A stretch of DNA of 64,000 nucleotides from Ruminococcus flavefaciens (GCF_900143025.1 NZ_FRCT01000011.1:1-64000), one strand, 5' to 3'. Shown: positions 52,569 to 62,021, numbered from the stretch's first letter. A program made the numbers and translations. The notes: a model not told the origin generated them from the letters alone.

Positions 52569-53348
52569 TCAGCTCATCTTCTCGAACTGATCCGCACCTA
52601 CACCGCAGATAGGACAGACATAATCCGCAGGAACTTCTTCTCCCACGTATTCATAGCCGCAGACCATGCATCTCCATATAGTCTCGCCGCTTTCGGTCTT
52701 TCCTACGGGTACAGCTTCTTGTCCGCCGCCTGTTACCTTTTCAAAATCAGCCTTGCCGTGCTTGCATACAGGACAGACGAAATCATCGGGGACTTCCTCT
52801 CCTACGTACTCATATCCGCAGATAACACATCTCCATATTGTCTGACCGTCAGAGGTAGTTCCCACAGCCTCGGGCTTGGGCTTTATATTGCTCTGATAGT
52901 ATTCGTATGTAGCGGAAGGAGCATCACTGAGCACCTCCATGTCCGTAACATTGCCAATAAACATGGTATGTGTGCCAAGGTCAATGCTGTGCCATACAGA
53001 GCAGGATATATACGCATTTGTCCCCTTTGTAACTATCAGGGTGCCGTTTTCTGCACGTTTGCAGTCGGAAAAGTCCGCGAATTTATCAACATCTCTTCCC
53101 GACTGAAAGCCGAAACGCTTGAAAAGCGAAAAATCAGCGTCCGTACTTATGACAGAAGCGGTGAATTTTCCCGTAGCCATTATCATATCGTGAGTAAGAT
53201 TAGTCTTGGCAACAGTAAGGCTCACCTTGTTGGGAGTTGACGTTACCTGAGCCAGAGTATTTGTGATACAGCCGTTATCTCTGCCGTTACTGTTTGCGGT
53301 AACGACGAAAAGTCCGTAGCTTATTTTGTACATTGCTTTCTTGTCCAT
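52569..53348 (-). CDS. Flavin reductase with two rubredoxin domains
   Basis: A 259-residue protein. Residues about 1-155 are a flavin-reductase-like FMN-binding domain (YGLFVVTANSNGRDNGCITN). Two rubredoxin domains follow at about 166-207 and 216-258, each with paired CxxCG and CPxC motifs, WRCVICGYEY with CPVCKHG, and WRCMVCGYEY with CPICGVG. High-molecular-weight rubredoxin (Hrb) of acetogens has one rubredoxin domain and feeds electrons to a flavodiiron protein for oxygen or NO reduction. The doubled rubredoxin is unusual. Role in oxidative stress is inference. Confidence 0.9.
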   Translation of the reverse strand: MDKKAMYKISYGLFVVTANSNGRDNGCITNTLAQVTSTPNKVSLTVAKTNLTHDMIMATGKFTASVISTDADFSLFKRFGFQSGRDVDKFADFSDCKRAENGTLIVTKGTNAYISCSVWHSIDLGTHTMFIGNVTDMEVLSDAPSATYEYYQSNIKPKPEAVGTTSDGQTIWRCVICGYEYVGEEVPDDFVCPVCKHGKADFEKVTGGGQEAVPVGKTESGETIWRCMVCGYEYVGEEVPADYVCPICGVGADQFEKMS

Positions 53349-53463
53349 AGTTGATACCTCCGTTTTTCGATAATTGATAAAGTGATATGGAATTCACATC
53401 TTACAATAATTTTACCAAAGATTCCAACACCAATCAAGTATATTTTGTTAATATTTTGCCTTC

Positions 53464-53491
53464 TTGACATTTTCGGATAATGTGATATAAT
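53464..53491 (+). promoter_or_regulatory. Promoter of the thi operon
   Basis: TTGACA at 53464-53469 and TATAAT at 53486-53491, spacer 16. Confidence 0.85.
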
Positions 53492-53502
53492 GTATAAGAA
53501 AA

Positions 53503-53624
53503 AGGGAGCTTGTAAACAGGCTGAGAGGGAGTTGTTAACTCCGACCTTACCTGATTTGGATAATGCCAACGTAGGGAAATACTTATGGAATGTAGGTGTG
53601 TCTCTCTGTGGGCACACCTTTTTT
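53503..53624 (+). promoter_or_regulatory. TPP riboswitch with terminator
   Basis: The aptamer (53503-53580) has all the THI-box landmarks: GGGAGCT, GGCTGAGAGGGAG, CCGACCTTACCTGA, TTTGGATAATGCCAACGTAG and GGGAA. An intrinsic terminator (AGGTGTG and CACACCT, then TTTTTT) follows at 53594-53624. Thiamine pyrophosphate binding would favour this terminator and shut off thiD and thiC. Confidence 0.96.
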
Positions 53625-53714
53625 GCAGCGTGACATCGGGGGCACCACTTTGTCTCGCTATACAAAATTAATGCTGGGACCCGGAGTCCAAATAAATTCA
53701 AAGGAGAAATGTAA

Positions 53715-54521
53715 ATGAAAACAGCATTAACTATCGCAGGAAGCGATTCCTGCGGAGGCGCCGGCATTCAGGCGGACATGAAGACCATGACCATGAATGG
53801 TGTTTTTGCTATGAGCGCGATAACCGCGCTGACGGCGCAGAACACGACCGGCGTAACAGGTATTATGGAGGTATCGCCTGAATTCTTAGCCATGCAGCTC
53901 GACGCTGTATTTACGGACATTCGTCCTGATGCAGTAAAAACAGGCATGGTATCCTCCGACAAGCTTATCCGCACTATTGCCGAAAAGCTCCGCGGATACA
54001 AGGCTGAAAATATTGTTGTTGACCCTGTTATGGTAGCAACGAGCGGTTCAAAACTCATCGCAGACGAGGCTGTTGAGACTCTTAAAAAAGAACTCCTCCC
54101 CATTGCAGCAGTCGTTACTCCCAATATCCCCGAAGCGGAGATACTGGCGGATATGAAGATATCCTCACAGGACGACATGGTAAAGGCTGCAAGGGTAATC
54201 GGCGAGAAATACGGCTGTGCTGTACTGTGCAAGGGCGGTCACAGTCTCAATGACGCAAACGACCTGCTCTGGAATAACGGCAGCACTTCGTGGTTCAGGG
54301 GAAAGCGCATAGACAATCCCAATACCCACGGTACAGGCTGTACACTTTCAAGTGCTATCGCTTCAAATCTTGCAAAGGGCTTCACATTGGAGAAGTCAGT
54401 TGAACGAGCTAAGGACTACATCTCGGGCGCACTTGCAGCTATGCTCGACCTCGGCAAGGGCAGCGGTCCTATGAACCACGCATTTGCTCTTACAGGCGAA
54501 TTTGCAAAATCAGCAGAATAA
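53715..54521 (+). CDS. thiD: Hydroxymethylpyrimidine (phosphate) kinase
   Basis: A 268-residue ribokinase-fold enzyme. It phosphorylates HMP and HMP phosphate to HMP diphosphate for thiamine synthesis. The start TIAGSDSCGGAGIQADMKTM is typical, and the catalytic Asp/Gly motif is NTHGTGCTLSSAIA. It is the first gene after the TPP riboswitch. AAAGGAG precedes the ATG. Confidence 0.95.
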   Translation: MKTALTIAGSDSCGGAGIQADMKTMTMNGVFAMSAITALTAQNTTGVTGIMEVSPEFLAMQLDAVFTDIRPDAVKTGMVSSDKLIRTIAEKLRGYKAENIVVDPVMVATSGSKLIADEAVETLKKELLPIAAVVTPNIPEAEILADMKISSQDDMVKAARVIGEKYGCAVLCKGGHSLNDANDLLWNNGSTSWFRGKRIDNPNTHGTGCTLSSAIASNLAKGFTLEKSVERAKDYISGALAAMLDLGKGSGPMNHAFALTGEFAKSAE

Positions 54522-54612
54522 GCAGTTCATAATTATCTGTTTAGGGACGCCGTCCCCTACTTAATAACTGCTAATGCAAATCAAATGATATAAAAAATCG
54601 GAGGAAACTAAA
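54522..54612. repeat. thiD-thiC spacer with short repeat fragment
   Basis: TAGGGACGCCGTCCCCTA at 54541-54558 is a perfect palindrome related to the GTAGGGGCG family. It would form a hairpin in the thi transcript, without a T-run. Confidence 0.55.
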
Positions 54613-55926
54613 GTGAAGAATTACTATACACAGATGGAAGCGGCTAAAAAGGGTATCATAACTCCCGAAATGGAAATAGTCGCTAAAAAGGAATATATAG
54701 ACGCAGAGGAGCTCCGCGCACTCGTTGCAAAGGGCGAGGTTTGTATCCCCTGCAATATCAATCACAAATCAATATCTCCCGAGGGTATCGGTACAAGAAT
54801 GCGTACCAAGATAAACGTAAATCTCGGTATTTCGGGCGACGCAAAGAACTACGACATCGAAATGGAAAAGGTGGATATGGCTCTCAAATTCGGAGCAGAG
54901 GCTATCATGGACCTTTCAAACTACGGCAAGACCAACACCTTCCGCAAGGCTCTCGTTGAGAAGTCGCCTGCTATGATAGGTACTGTTCCTATGTACGATG
55001 CTATCGGCTACCTTGAAAAGGACCTCCTTGAGATAAAAGCCGAGGACTTTCTCAGAGTTGTACGTGCTCACGCAGAGGAGGGCGTTGACTTCATGACTAT
55101 ACACGCAGGCATCAACCGCCGTGCAGTAGAAGCTTTCCGCAGAGACAAGAGAAAAATGAACATCGTTTCACGCGGCGGCTCACTCCTTTTTGCATGGATG
55201 ATGATGACTGGCAACGAAAACCCATTCTACGAGTATTATGACGAAGTCCTTGACATTCTCCGCGAGTACGACTGTACTATCTCTCTCGGTGACGCTCTCC
55301 GTCCAGGCTGTATCGACGACTCAACAGACGGCGGTCAGATAGCTGAGCTTATCGAGCTTGGCGCACTTACCGAAAGAGCATGGGCTAAGGACGTTCAGGT
55401 TATGGTAGAGGGACCGGGTCATATGGCAATGAACGAGATAGCTGCAAATATGAAGCTCCAGAAGCGTATCTGCCATAACGCGCCTTTCTACGTTCTCGGA
55501 CCTCTCGTTACCGATATCTTCCCCGGTTATGACCACATCACTTCTGCTATCGGCGGTGCTATCGCTGCTGCAAGCGGTGCAGACTTCCTCTGCTATGTAA
55601 CTCCTGCCGAGCACCTGAGACTTCCCGATACAAACGATGTTAAGGAAGGTATCATCGCAAGCCTTATCGCTGCTCATGCTGCTGATATCGCAAAGGGTAT
55701 CCCTCACGCTACAGACCGTGATAACGCTATGGCTGAAGCCCGCCACGAGGTCGACTGGGATAAGATGTTCGATATAGCTGTTGACGGCGAAAAGGCAAGA
55801 GCTTACTTCGAGAGCACTCCTCCTGCTGACAGACACACCTGCTCAATGTGCGGCAAAATGTGTGCTGTAAGAACTACAAATATGATACTCAACGGCGAAA
55901 AGGTCGAGTTCTGCACAGAAAAGTAA
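54613..55926 (+). CDS. thiC: Phosphomethylpyrimidine synthase
   Basis: A 437-residue radical SAM enzyme that turns aminoimidazole ribotide into HMP phosphate. The start is the GTG at 54613 behind CGGAGG. The core has [53 protein letters not shown] and [12 protein letters not shown]. The iron-sulfur motif is CSMCGKMC near the C-terminus, the form seen in clostridial ThiC. It lacks the N-terminal extension of the longer type. Confidence 0.96.
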   Translation: MKNYYTQMEAAKKGIITPEMEIVAKKEYIDAEELRALVAKGEVCIPCNINHKSISPEGIGTRMRTKINVNLGISGDAKNYDIEMEKVDMALKFGAEAIMDLSNYGKTNTFRKALVEKSPAMIGTVPMYDAIGYLEKDLLEIKAEDFLRVVRAHAEEGVDFMTIHAGINRRAVEAFRRDKRKMNIVSRGGSLLFAWMMMTGNENPFYEYYDEVLDILREYDCTISLGDALRPGCIDDSTDGGQIAELIELGALTERAWAKDVQVMVEGPGHMAMNEIAANMKLQKRICHNAPFYVLGPLVTDIFPGYDHITSAIGGAIAAASGADFLCYVTPAEHLRLPDTNDVKEGIIASLIAAHAADIAKGIPHATDRDNAMAEARHEVDWDKMFDIAVDGEKARAYFESTPPADRHTCSMCGKMCAVRTTNMILNGEKVEFCTEK

Positions 55927-55933
55927 TACTATG

Positions 55934-55951
55934 GGCGCACTGCGGTGCGCC
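55934..55951 (+). terminator. Terminator of thiC
   Basis: GGCGCAC and GTGCGCC arms followed by TTTTC. Confidence 0.85.
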
Positions 55952-55959
55952 TTTTCTAT

Positions 55960-56500
55960 TTTTAGTTGTTAGTGCTTATTGTAGGGGCTGGCATCCTCGA
56001 CAGCCCGCAAGTGAGTAAAGAGTAGAACTAAGAATGTAGAGGCGAACAATGTCCGCCCGATAGCCGCATTTTAATTCGTAATGCGGAATTAAATGTGCCG
56101 TAAGCGAAGTACAATTAACGATTTTGTAAAAAGTGAGCGCGTTTAACAAGCGACAACGTGGACGGGTGCAGCGTCACGCTGCTGTAGGGGCGGCGTTTCG
56201 CCGTCCGCCAGTTGAGAGTTCAGCGTTGCACATAATTTCATCAAATGAGACGTCGAAGACGCCGTCCCCTACAAAAAACGTTTTATTTGCAACAGGAATA
56301 ACGGATTTATTGTTATATGCAGGCGTTTCAAGCCCCCGAAACGCCGCCCTCTACATTGTGTCATTTGAAGTGCATTTGCCCTTTGCGGGCGAACAGCTAA
56401 AGGCTAATGGCTAACGACTTTCATAACGCCTTTCACTATAGGGCTGAAAGCACTTGAAATTCAACGTAAAACCATTGATTATCAGAAAAAATTATTTCAA
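55960..56500. repeat. Large mosaic intergenic repeat block
   Basis: Most of this 825-bp gap is a patchwork of modules seen elsewhere in the window: GTAGGGGC with GTCGAGGATGCC variants, CTTAGTTCTACTC inverted, a degenerate GAACAATGTCCGCC, GTAGGGGCGGCGTTTCGCCGTC (a hairpin), GACGTCGAAGACGCCGTCCC, GGCTAATGGCTAACG, and 56430-56496, which is the inverted copy of 43112-43178. A 93-codon plus-strand frame across it (56133-56414) is not a gene. Confidence 0.75.
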
Positions 56501-56587
56501 CTTCGTATACACGCACAATTTTCTCTGTTCGTTTTTGTCAGATATGCACTGGTAACAGCTTCACAGCAGAAAAAATGCCTTTTTTAC

Positions 56588-56616
56588 TTGATTATTATTT
56601 TCAGATGTGGTATAAT
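56588..56616 (+). promoter_or_regulatory. Promoter of the polysaccharide trio
   Basis: TTGATT at 56588-56593 and TATAAT at 56611-56616, spacer 17, giving a leader of about 130 bases. Confidence 0.8.
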
Positions 56617-56751
56617 GTAATTTATAGTATGGGCTTTTTCTGCTCGTTTGTAATGAAAGAGCCATTTTCAGTGAGAGTTTCTGCAAACTTTTACGTCTAT
56701 ATTATGTAGTATATTTCGGAGTATCAGTCTCCGCGGAAAGGAAATACAGGC

Positions 56752-58311
56752 ATGAAAAAAGTTATAATCATCGGTGCAGGCCCTGCGGGTCTTACAGCCG
56801 CATATGAGCTGCTTAAAGACGGCTCTGGAGAGTACGAAGTAACTGTCCTCGAAGAAACAAATGCTATCGGAGGTATCTCCAAAACTGTAAATTACAAGGG
56901 CAACCGCATGGACATGGGCGGTCACCGCTTCTTCTCAAAAATACCGGAGGTAAACGCATGGTGGAGCAATATGCTCCCTGTACAGGGTGCTCCTTCATCT
57001 GACGATAAGTACCTCAAGAGACACGTAAACGTTGAGGCAGGCGGTCCAGACCCTCAGAAGGAAAACCGCGTAATGCTCAAGAGACACAGAGTTTCACGTA
57101 TCCTTTTCAATGATAAGTTCTATGATTACCCTGTTTCTCTCAAGCCCGAAACTATCAAGAATTTCGGCTTCTTCACAACTATCAAGGTAGGCTTCAGCTA
57201 CCTTAAAGCGGCTATACACAAGCGTCCCGAAACCAACCTTGAAAACTTCTACATCAACTGCTTCGGTAAGGAGCTCTACTCAATGTTCTTTGAGTACTAC
57301 ACCGAGAACCTCTGGGGCAGACACCCAAGCGAGATAGACGCTTCATGGGGCGCACAGCGTACAAAGGGTCTGTCTATCGTAGGCATCATCAAGGACTTCT
57401 TCGGCAAGCTCTTCAAAGTAAAGAACCGTAAGGTAAATACTTCACTTATCGAGGAATTCAAGTATCCTAAGCTTGGCCCCGGACAGCTCTGGGAAGTAAC
57501 TGCCGACGAGGTAAAGAAGCTTGGCGGTACTATCATCATGGAGGCTGGCGTTAAGAAGCTCCACAAGGACGCAAACAACAACCTTACAGGTGTTACCTAC
57601 GTCAAGGACGGTCAGGAGATCGAACTCAGCGGCGACATTGTTATCTCATCAATGCCTGTAAAGGATCTCGTTGCAGGTATGAACGACGTTCCCGAGGACG
57701 CTGCTCGTATCGCAGCAGGTCTCCCATACCGTGATTATATGACTCTCGGTGTTCTCGTTCCCAAGCTCAAGCTCAAGAACAAGACAAATATGCGTACAGT
57801 CGGCAATATCGTGCCTGACTGCTGGGTATACGTTCAGGACAGACGTGTTAAGATGGGGCGTTTCCAGATCTATAACAACTGGTCTCCTTACATGGTAAAG
57901 GATCTTGGTCATACTGTATGGGTTGGTCTTGAATACTTCGTAACAGAAGGCGACAAGTTCTGGAACATGACAGAAGCACAGTTCTCTGACTTCTGTGTAA
58001 AGGAAATGGTAAAGCTCGGTCTCATCGACAGTGCAGACGAGGTAATAGATACACATATGGAAAAGGTAAAGAAGGCTTACCCTGCTTACTTTGACACATA
58101 TGAGGAAATGGACAAGCTCATTTCTTACCTCGATACTATCCCGAACCTGTTCTGCGTAGGACGTAACGGTCAGCACAGATACAACAATATCGACCACTCT
58201 ATGGTAACCTCATTCGAGGCTGTTAAGGCTATCAAGAACGGCAGCACAGACAAGTCCTCGATCTGGAACGTTAATACAGAAAAGGAATACCACGAGGAGA
58301 AGCAGAAGTAA
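56752..58311 (+). CDS. UDP-galactopyranose mutase-like FAD oxidoreductase
   Basis: A 519-residue flavoprotein. The FAD Rossmann motif is [13 protein letters not shown] at 8-20, with the second part near [11 protein letters not shown] at about 52-62. It resembles the Glf-like amine oxidase superfamily proteins found beside GtrA and glycosyltransferases in surface-sugar loci. It has the YPVSLKP and [12 protein letters not shown] features of that group. Its stop overlaps the GtrA start by one base. Codon use is strongly biased, which suggests high expression. The reaction is not certain. Confidence 0.85.
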   Translation: MKKVIIIGAGPAGLTAAYELLKDGSGEYEVTVLEETNAIGGISKTVNYKGNRMDMGGHRFFSKIPEVNAWWSNMLPVQGAPSSDDKYLKRHVNVEAGGPDPQKENRVMLKRHRVSRILFNDKFYDYPVSLKPETIKNFGFFTTIKVGFSYLKAAIHKRPETNLENFYINCFGKELYSMFFEYYTENLWGRHPSEIDASWGAQRTKGLSIVGIIKDFFGKLFKVKNRKVNTSLIEEFKYPKLGPGQLWEVTADEVKKLGGTIIMEAGVKKLHKDANNNLTGVTYVKDGQEIELSGDIVISSMPVKDLVAGMNDVPEDAARIAAGLPYRDYMTLGVLVPKLKLKNKTNMRTVGNIVPDCWVYVQDRRVKMGRFQIYNNWSPYMVKDLGHTVWVGLEYFVTEGDKFWNMTEAQFSDFCVKEMVKLGLIDSADEVIDTHMEKVKKAYPAYFDTYEEMDKLISYLDTIPNLFCVGRNGQHRYNNIDHSMVTSFEAVKAIKNGSTDKSSIWNVNTEKEYHEEKQK

Positions 58312-58793
58312 TGGACGAGATCAAGCAGATATTCCGCGATAAACAGTTCAAAAAGCTGTTTGTCGGCGATACGGACAATACTCTGATACAGTTTTTCCGC
58401 TACCTTTTTGTCGGCGGACTGGCTTTCGTTGTAGACTTCGCATTGTCATATATACTGTTCAGATTTGCTTTCGGCGAACAGAAGGAATACGGCTGGGTAG
58501 CCAATTCCCTTTCATTCATTGCAGGTCTTGCAGTAAACTATCTCATAAGCACCTTATGGATATTCAAGAATTCCAAGGTCGAGAACAAGCTTGTGGAGTT
58601 CCTGAGCTTTGCGGCTATCGGTGTGGTAGGACTTCTTATCACTATCGGCATTACAAAGCTTTTTGAGGTATGGATCGGCGATAAGACAAGTCTTTTCCAG
58701 ATCATAGCTAAGGTAGTTTCAACAGCAGTTTCCTTCCTCTGGAATTTCTTCGCAAGAAAGATACTGCTCTACACCAAAAAAGATAATAAATAA
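58311..58793 (+). CDS. GtrA-family membrane protein
   Basis: A 160-residue protein with four membrane helices from about residue 25 (FRYLFVGGLAFVVDFALSYIL), preceded by a short charged cytoplasmic part, and ending KILLYTKK. GtrA proteins are thought to flip lipid-linked sugars across the membrane. It lies between the Glf-like flavoprotein and a polytopic glycosyltransferase-like protein and shares one base with the former. Confidence 0.9.
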   Translation: MDEIKQIFRDKQFKKLFVGDTDNTLIQFFRYLFVGGLAFVVDFALSYILFRFAFGEQKEYGWVANSLSFIAGLAVNYLISTLWIFKNSKVENKLVEFLSFAAIGVVGLLITIGITKLFEVWIGDKTSLFQIIAKVVSTAVSFLWNFFARKILLYTKKDNK

Positions 58794-58839
58794 TCCTTCG
58801 GGCAGCTTATGCTGCCCGTTCCCATTGTGAGGTAATATA

Positions 58840-60750
58840 ATGGATAAAGAAATCGAGACACCTGTTTCCGATACAACAGACAAAGAAGTATCGGAAATCC
58901 CCACCGATGAGAACATAGACCTGACGGAAGTACCGTCGGATACAGCAGAAGATGTCGTAGACCTTACGGAAGAAGCTGTTCCGCCTGCTGATGAAGCATT
59001 TACAGAAACAGTCCCCGAGGTCACCGAAACTCCAGATGCAGCTGTGGCAGCCGATGCGATCGCAGAAGCTCCTGCACATAAGCGTTCAAAATACAATATC
59101 ATTGCAGATATCTTTATATTCGCTGCGGCATTTTTCATATTCATATGTACAGTCGGTGCTGCGGTATACTACATTATTTACGCAGGAAAATACGAATTCC
59201 ATGCAGACTGCACAGATACCATAATGTGGGCAAATGCATCTTTGGAAAGCGGAAAGCTCTATGACCCTTCTTTCGCCTACGCCTGCTTCCTGCCGTTCAG
59301 CACAAGTACCATTATGATACCGCTGATAAAAATATTCGGCTTCGGAATGACTGCTCATATAGCCGGAATGCTTTGTTTCTTCATATTAATAACGCTGTTT
59401 ATGATATTGATGATAAGAGAGATAACAGGAAACACTCCCGCAGGCTTTGCAGGTACTGCACTTTTCATATCTATAACTCTTGTTACCCCTAAGCTCAGAG
59501 AGATATTCTGGGGACATACCATATATTACTCTCTCGGACTTCTCTTCCTTGTTATCGGTACATTTCTGTATGCAAGGATACTGTCTCTGGGAAGCAAGGA
59601 AAGCAAACTGAAAAAAGAGGGCAAAAATCACAAAGGCACTTTCCTGCACAAGCTGATACTTTTCATGGGCTTATGCTTATTCATGCTCCTTTCCGGAATG
59701 AACGGCATTTCAGGATTGACTCTGTTTGCACTCCCGTTTGCAGGTGCAATATTTATCGAGCAGTTCATCAATAAGAAGTACAGCATTTTAAGCGGTAAAA
59801 CCGCTCTCGTTACCTTCCGTGCTCTTGTTTTTCTTATAATGACAGTTGTAGGAAATATGCTCAATAATCATCTGCTCTACGGTCTTACAGCAAACTATCA
59901 GAACGCAAACTCTGAGTTTTCGGAAATGAATTCATGGATATCCCACTTACAGAAGCTCCCAATTGCGTGGTTCAGGCTTCTCGGTGTCGAGAACATTCCC
60001 GATGTCATGTTCACCAACAAACAGGGTATCCCAAACATTGTATATATCGTATCCGCACTTATTTTAGCTGCTATGCCGATAATCGCTACGATATGCTATA
60101 AAAAGTACGGAAATGACCGAAAGGGCAGAATGATGCGCATATGGGTATGGCTGCACTGGGCAGTGACGGCTGTAGTCCTTATGGGCTATATCTGCGGAGT
60201 TCTGGCAGTTGCAGACTGGAGACTCACTCCTATGGTGGGAACTTCTCTTATCCTCAGCATACTGTTTGTATGCTGGGCTGTCACGGAAAATGCAGACTGC
60301 TCAAGAATAGTTTCACTGCTGATCGTACCTGTTTTTGCAGCAGGCTTCCTTGCATTCTCAAATGTGATGAAAATGCCGAAGGACGGCTACAAACAGAATA
60401 CATGGTACCAGCTTGCGGACTTCCTTGATGAGCATGGTCTGACAAGGGGCTATTCCACCTTCTGGAATGCCAACTCAATAACACTTATCACAGACGGAAA
60501 AATAAAAGTCAGCGACGTTTATATCGACGACAAAGGCGTGTCGATGAGAAGGTATCAGTCCTCCACAAAATGGTATAAGGATAATCCTCTCCAGCGTAAG
60601 TACTTCCTCATACTTGAGGGCGATGAGCGCAGCAATTTCATCAAATCTGACGATTATAAAAAGGATATCCCAATGAATACCCTTACCACTACAATCAACG
60701 ATACAAAATACACCATCTTTGTTTACGACCATAACATAGTAAAAAAATAA
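58840..60750 (+). CDS. Polytopic membrane protein, probable GT-C glycosyltransferase
   Basis: A 636-residue protein. The first 85 residues are acidic and Thr/Val/Glu-rich, a cytoplasmic tail. Ten or more membrane helices follow (about 90-540), then an extracytoplasmic C-terminal domain of about 100 residues. After the first helix there is HADCTDTIMWANASLESG, similar in placement to the acidic catalytic motif of GT-C enzymes. With GtrA and the flavoprotein upstream, transfer of a lipid-linked sugar to a surface polymer is a plausible role, but the family is not certain. The stop is followed by the hairpin repeat. Confidence 0.7.
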   Translation: MDKEIETPVSDTTDKEVSEIPTDENIDLTEVPSDTAEDVVDLTEEAVPPADEAFTETVPEVTETPDAAVAADAIAEAPAHKRSKYNIIADIFIFAAAFFIFICTVGAAVYYIIYAGKYEFHADCTDTIMWANASLESGKLYDPSFAYACFLPFSTSTIMIPLIKIFGFGMTAHIAGMLCFFILITLFMILMIREITGNTPAGFAGTALFISITLVTPKLREIFWGHTIYYSLGLLFLVIGTFLYARILSLGSKESKLKKEGKNHKGTFLHKLILFMGLCLFMLLSGMNGISGLTLFALPFAGAIFIEQFINKKYSILSGKTALVTFRALVFLIMTVVGNMLNNHLLYGLTANYQNANSEFSEMNSWISHLQKLPIAWFRLLGVENIPDVMFTNKQGIPNIVYIVSALILAAMPIIATICYKKYGNDRKGRMMRIWVWLHWAVTAVVLMGYICGVLAVADWRLTPMVGTSLILSILFVCWAVTENADCSRIVSLLIVPVFAAGFLAFSNVMKMPKDGYKQNTWYQLADFLDEHGLTRGYSTFWNANSITLITDGKIKVSDVYIDDKGVSMRRYQSSTKWYKDNPLQRKYFLILEGDERSNFIKSDDYKKDIPMNTLTTTINDTKYTIFVYDHNIVKK

Positions 60751-60760
60751 AAGGACACTT

Positions 60761-61039
60761 TAAACGTGATACTTATATAGAAGCTTATACTATTTATCGG
60801 GGGAAACCTTTCTGAAGAAAGGCTTTCCCCCGAGCCCCTTTCCAAAGACTTTTTTAGCTGATTTTTTCTCAGATAGGGCACACCGAAAATAAAAAAGCCC
60901 TGCAAGTAATGCAGGGTGTGCCCTATCTGAGAAAAAATAAAACTGAAAGTTTTCGGGAGAGAGTTTGAGAGAAGCCCCTTTTTCAAAAGGGGTTCTCTCA
61001 ATAATTAGTGCAAAACTTTCTATACAAGTACCACGGTTA
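60761..61039 (+). repeat. Dispersed three-hairpin repeat (copy C)
   Basis: A full 279-bp copy, nearly identical to copy B in the centre. Its flanks AAAGGACACTT (60750-60760) and AAGTGTCCTTT (61039-61049) form a terminator stem for the gene at 58840-60750, with TTTTTATTT after it, so the repeat occupies the terminator loop. It has the same GGGGGAAA, central 23-bp and GAGAGAA hairpins, and degenerate inverted ends. Confidence 0.88.
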
Positions 61040-61074
61040 AGTGTCCTTTTTATTTGTAGTATTATTGCTATATC

Positions 61075-61275
61075 TTATTCTGCAAGCTTCTGATTGATAG
61101 CGTTTACCAACTCATCAGCATTTACGCCGTGTACCATTGCAGCTTCCTCGATTGTCTCGCCCTGTGATGCAGGACATCCGAGACAGTGCATACCAATGCT
61201 GAAAAGGATTGGCGATACGTCTTTATCCAGCTGAAGAAGCTCACCGATCTTTGTATCCTTAGTAACCTGTGCCAT
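61075..61275 (-). CDS. DUF1858-domain protein
   Basis: A 66-residue protein of the DUF1858 family (also called hybrid-cluster-associated disulfide domain): TKIGELLQLDKDVSPILFSI, then MHCLGCPASQGETIEEAA with the conserved CxxC. Such domains occur with redox and nitric-oxide stress proteins. GGAGG precedes the ATG. It is divergent from a TetR gene, and its upstream region is covered by the twin operators at 61311-61368. Confidence 0.9.
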   Translation of the reverse strand: MAQVTKDTKIGELLQLDKDVSPILFSIGMHCLGCPASQGETIEEAAMVHGVNADELVNAINQKLAE

Positions 61276-61310
61276 ATTTTTGTAACCTCCGTTAAATTCA
61301 CTTAAAGGGG

Positions 61311-61368
61311 CTTGACAAATGTCCGCACCCTTGTTATAATATTATCACAGTCTTTGACATTTGTCAAG
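61311..61368. promoter_or_regulatory. Divergent promoter with twin TetR-type operators
   Basis: CTTGACAAATGTC (61311-61323) and its exact inverse GACATTTGTCAAG (61356-61368) flank a promoter with TTGACA at 61312-61317 and TATAAT at 61335-61340 (spacer 17). The right copy is itself a palindrome, TTGACA-TT-TGTCAA. One site covers -35 and the other lies just after the start point, so the TetR protein encoded next probably represses itself, and perhaps the DUF1858 gene. Confidence 0.8.
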
Positions 61369-61407
61369 GCACTTATATCAACTTTTACAAAGCGAGGTAT
61401 TTTGTCA

Positions 61408-61971
61408 ATGTATCAGGGCAGCAACAAATCAGCTTTACTCTCACAAAAGCTTATTTCCGAAGCACTTTTAAAACTTCTTGAAGAAAAGTCCTTCAATGAC
61501 ATAAGCGTCAGTGACCTGTGCCGCGAAGCTCAGGTATCACGCCAGACCTTCTATTCTCTGTTCGGTACAAAGGAAAATGTCATAATCTATGAGCTCAGCA
61601 ACAACTGCTGCTATCTTCCAGAGGAAAGCGCTACCTCCTGCCATTCCGCCATGTTCCGCAGCTTCTGCGAGGGCTACAGCCGATATATAGTGGATAAGCG
61701 CCACATAATATCCCTGCTTGTACGCAATGACATGATACATTTTCTTTACGATGTGCAGTACAGATCCCTTATGGAGTGTAAATACTTCATCAGTGATGTT
61801 TCCGATGAGAAAAGAATTTTCATCGTTGACTTTATTTCCAGCGGTATGAACAGTATCGCCAAGAACTACATACTTACAGGTGCAAAGGCTGATGTAGGTT
61901 TCCTGAAAAAACTTATGTTCAGCCTCTACGGCGGACTATATTTCAAGAATTTCGACAATGAGTCTGCCTGA
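61408..61971 (+). CDS. TetR-family regulator
   Basis: A 187-residue TetR-type repressor. The helix-turn-helix covers about 10-55 (ISEALLKLLEEKSFNDISVS, then LCREAQVSRQTFYSLFGTKE). The C-terminal ligand domain is rich in Tyr, Phe and Cys. The ATG at 61408, with GCGAGGT about ten bases before it, is the start; the longer frame from 61312 would begin inside the promoter. Ligand unknown. Confidence 0.9.
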   Translation: MYQGSNKSALLSQKLISEALLKLLEEKSFNDISVSDLCREAQVSRQTFYSLFGTKENVIIYELSNNCCYLPEESATSCHSAMFRSFCEGYSRYIVDKRHIISLLVRNDMIHFLYDVQYRSLMECKYFISDVSDEKRIFIVDFISSGMNSIAKNYILTGAKADVGFLKKLMFSLYGGLYFKNFDNESA

Positions 61972-61986
61972 ACGATATACAGATAT

Positions 61987-62015
61987 AAAAAAGGGACTTT
62001 TTCAAGTCCCTTTTT
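61987..62015. terminator. Bidirectional terminator (TetR / ABC operon)
   Basis: AAAAAGGGACTT and AAGTCCCTTTTT arms around a four-base loop. Confidence 0.9.
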
Positions 62016-62021
62016 ATTATT

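Noticed and set aside
56133-56414. 93-codon frame in the thiC-flavoprotein gap
   Set aside because: Lies wholly in the mosaic repeat block and has no ribosome site or protein-like composition.
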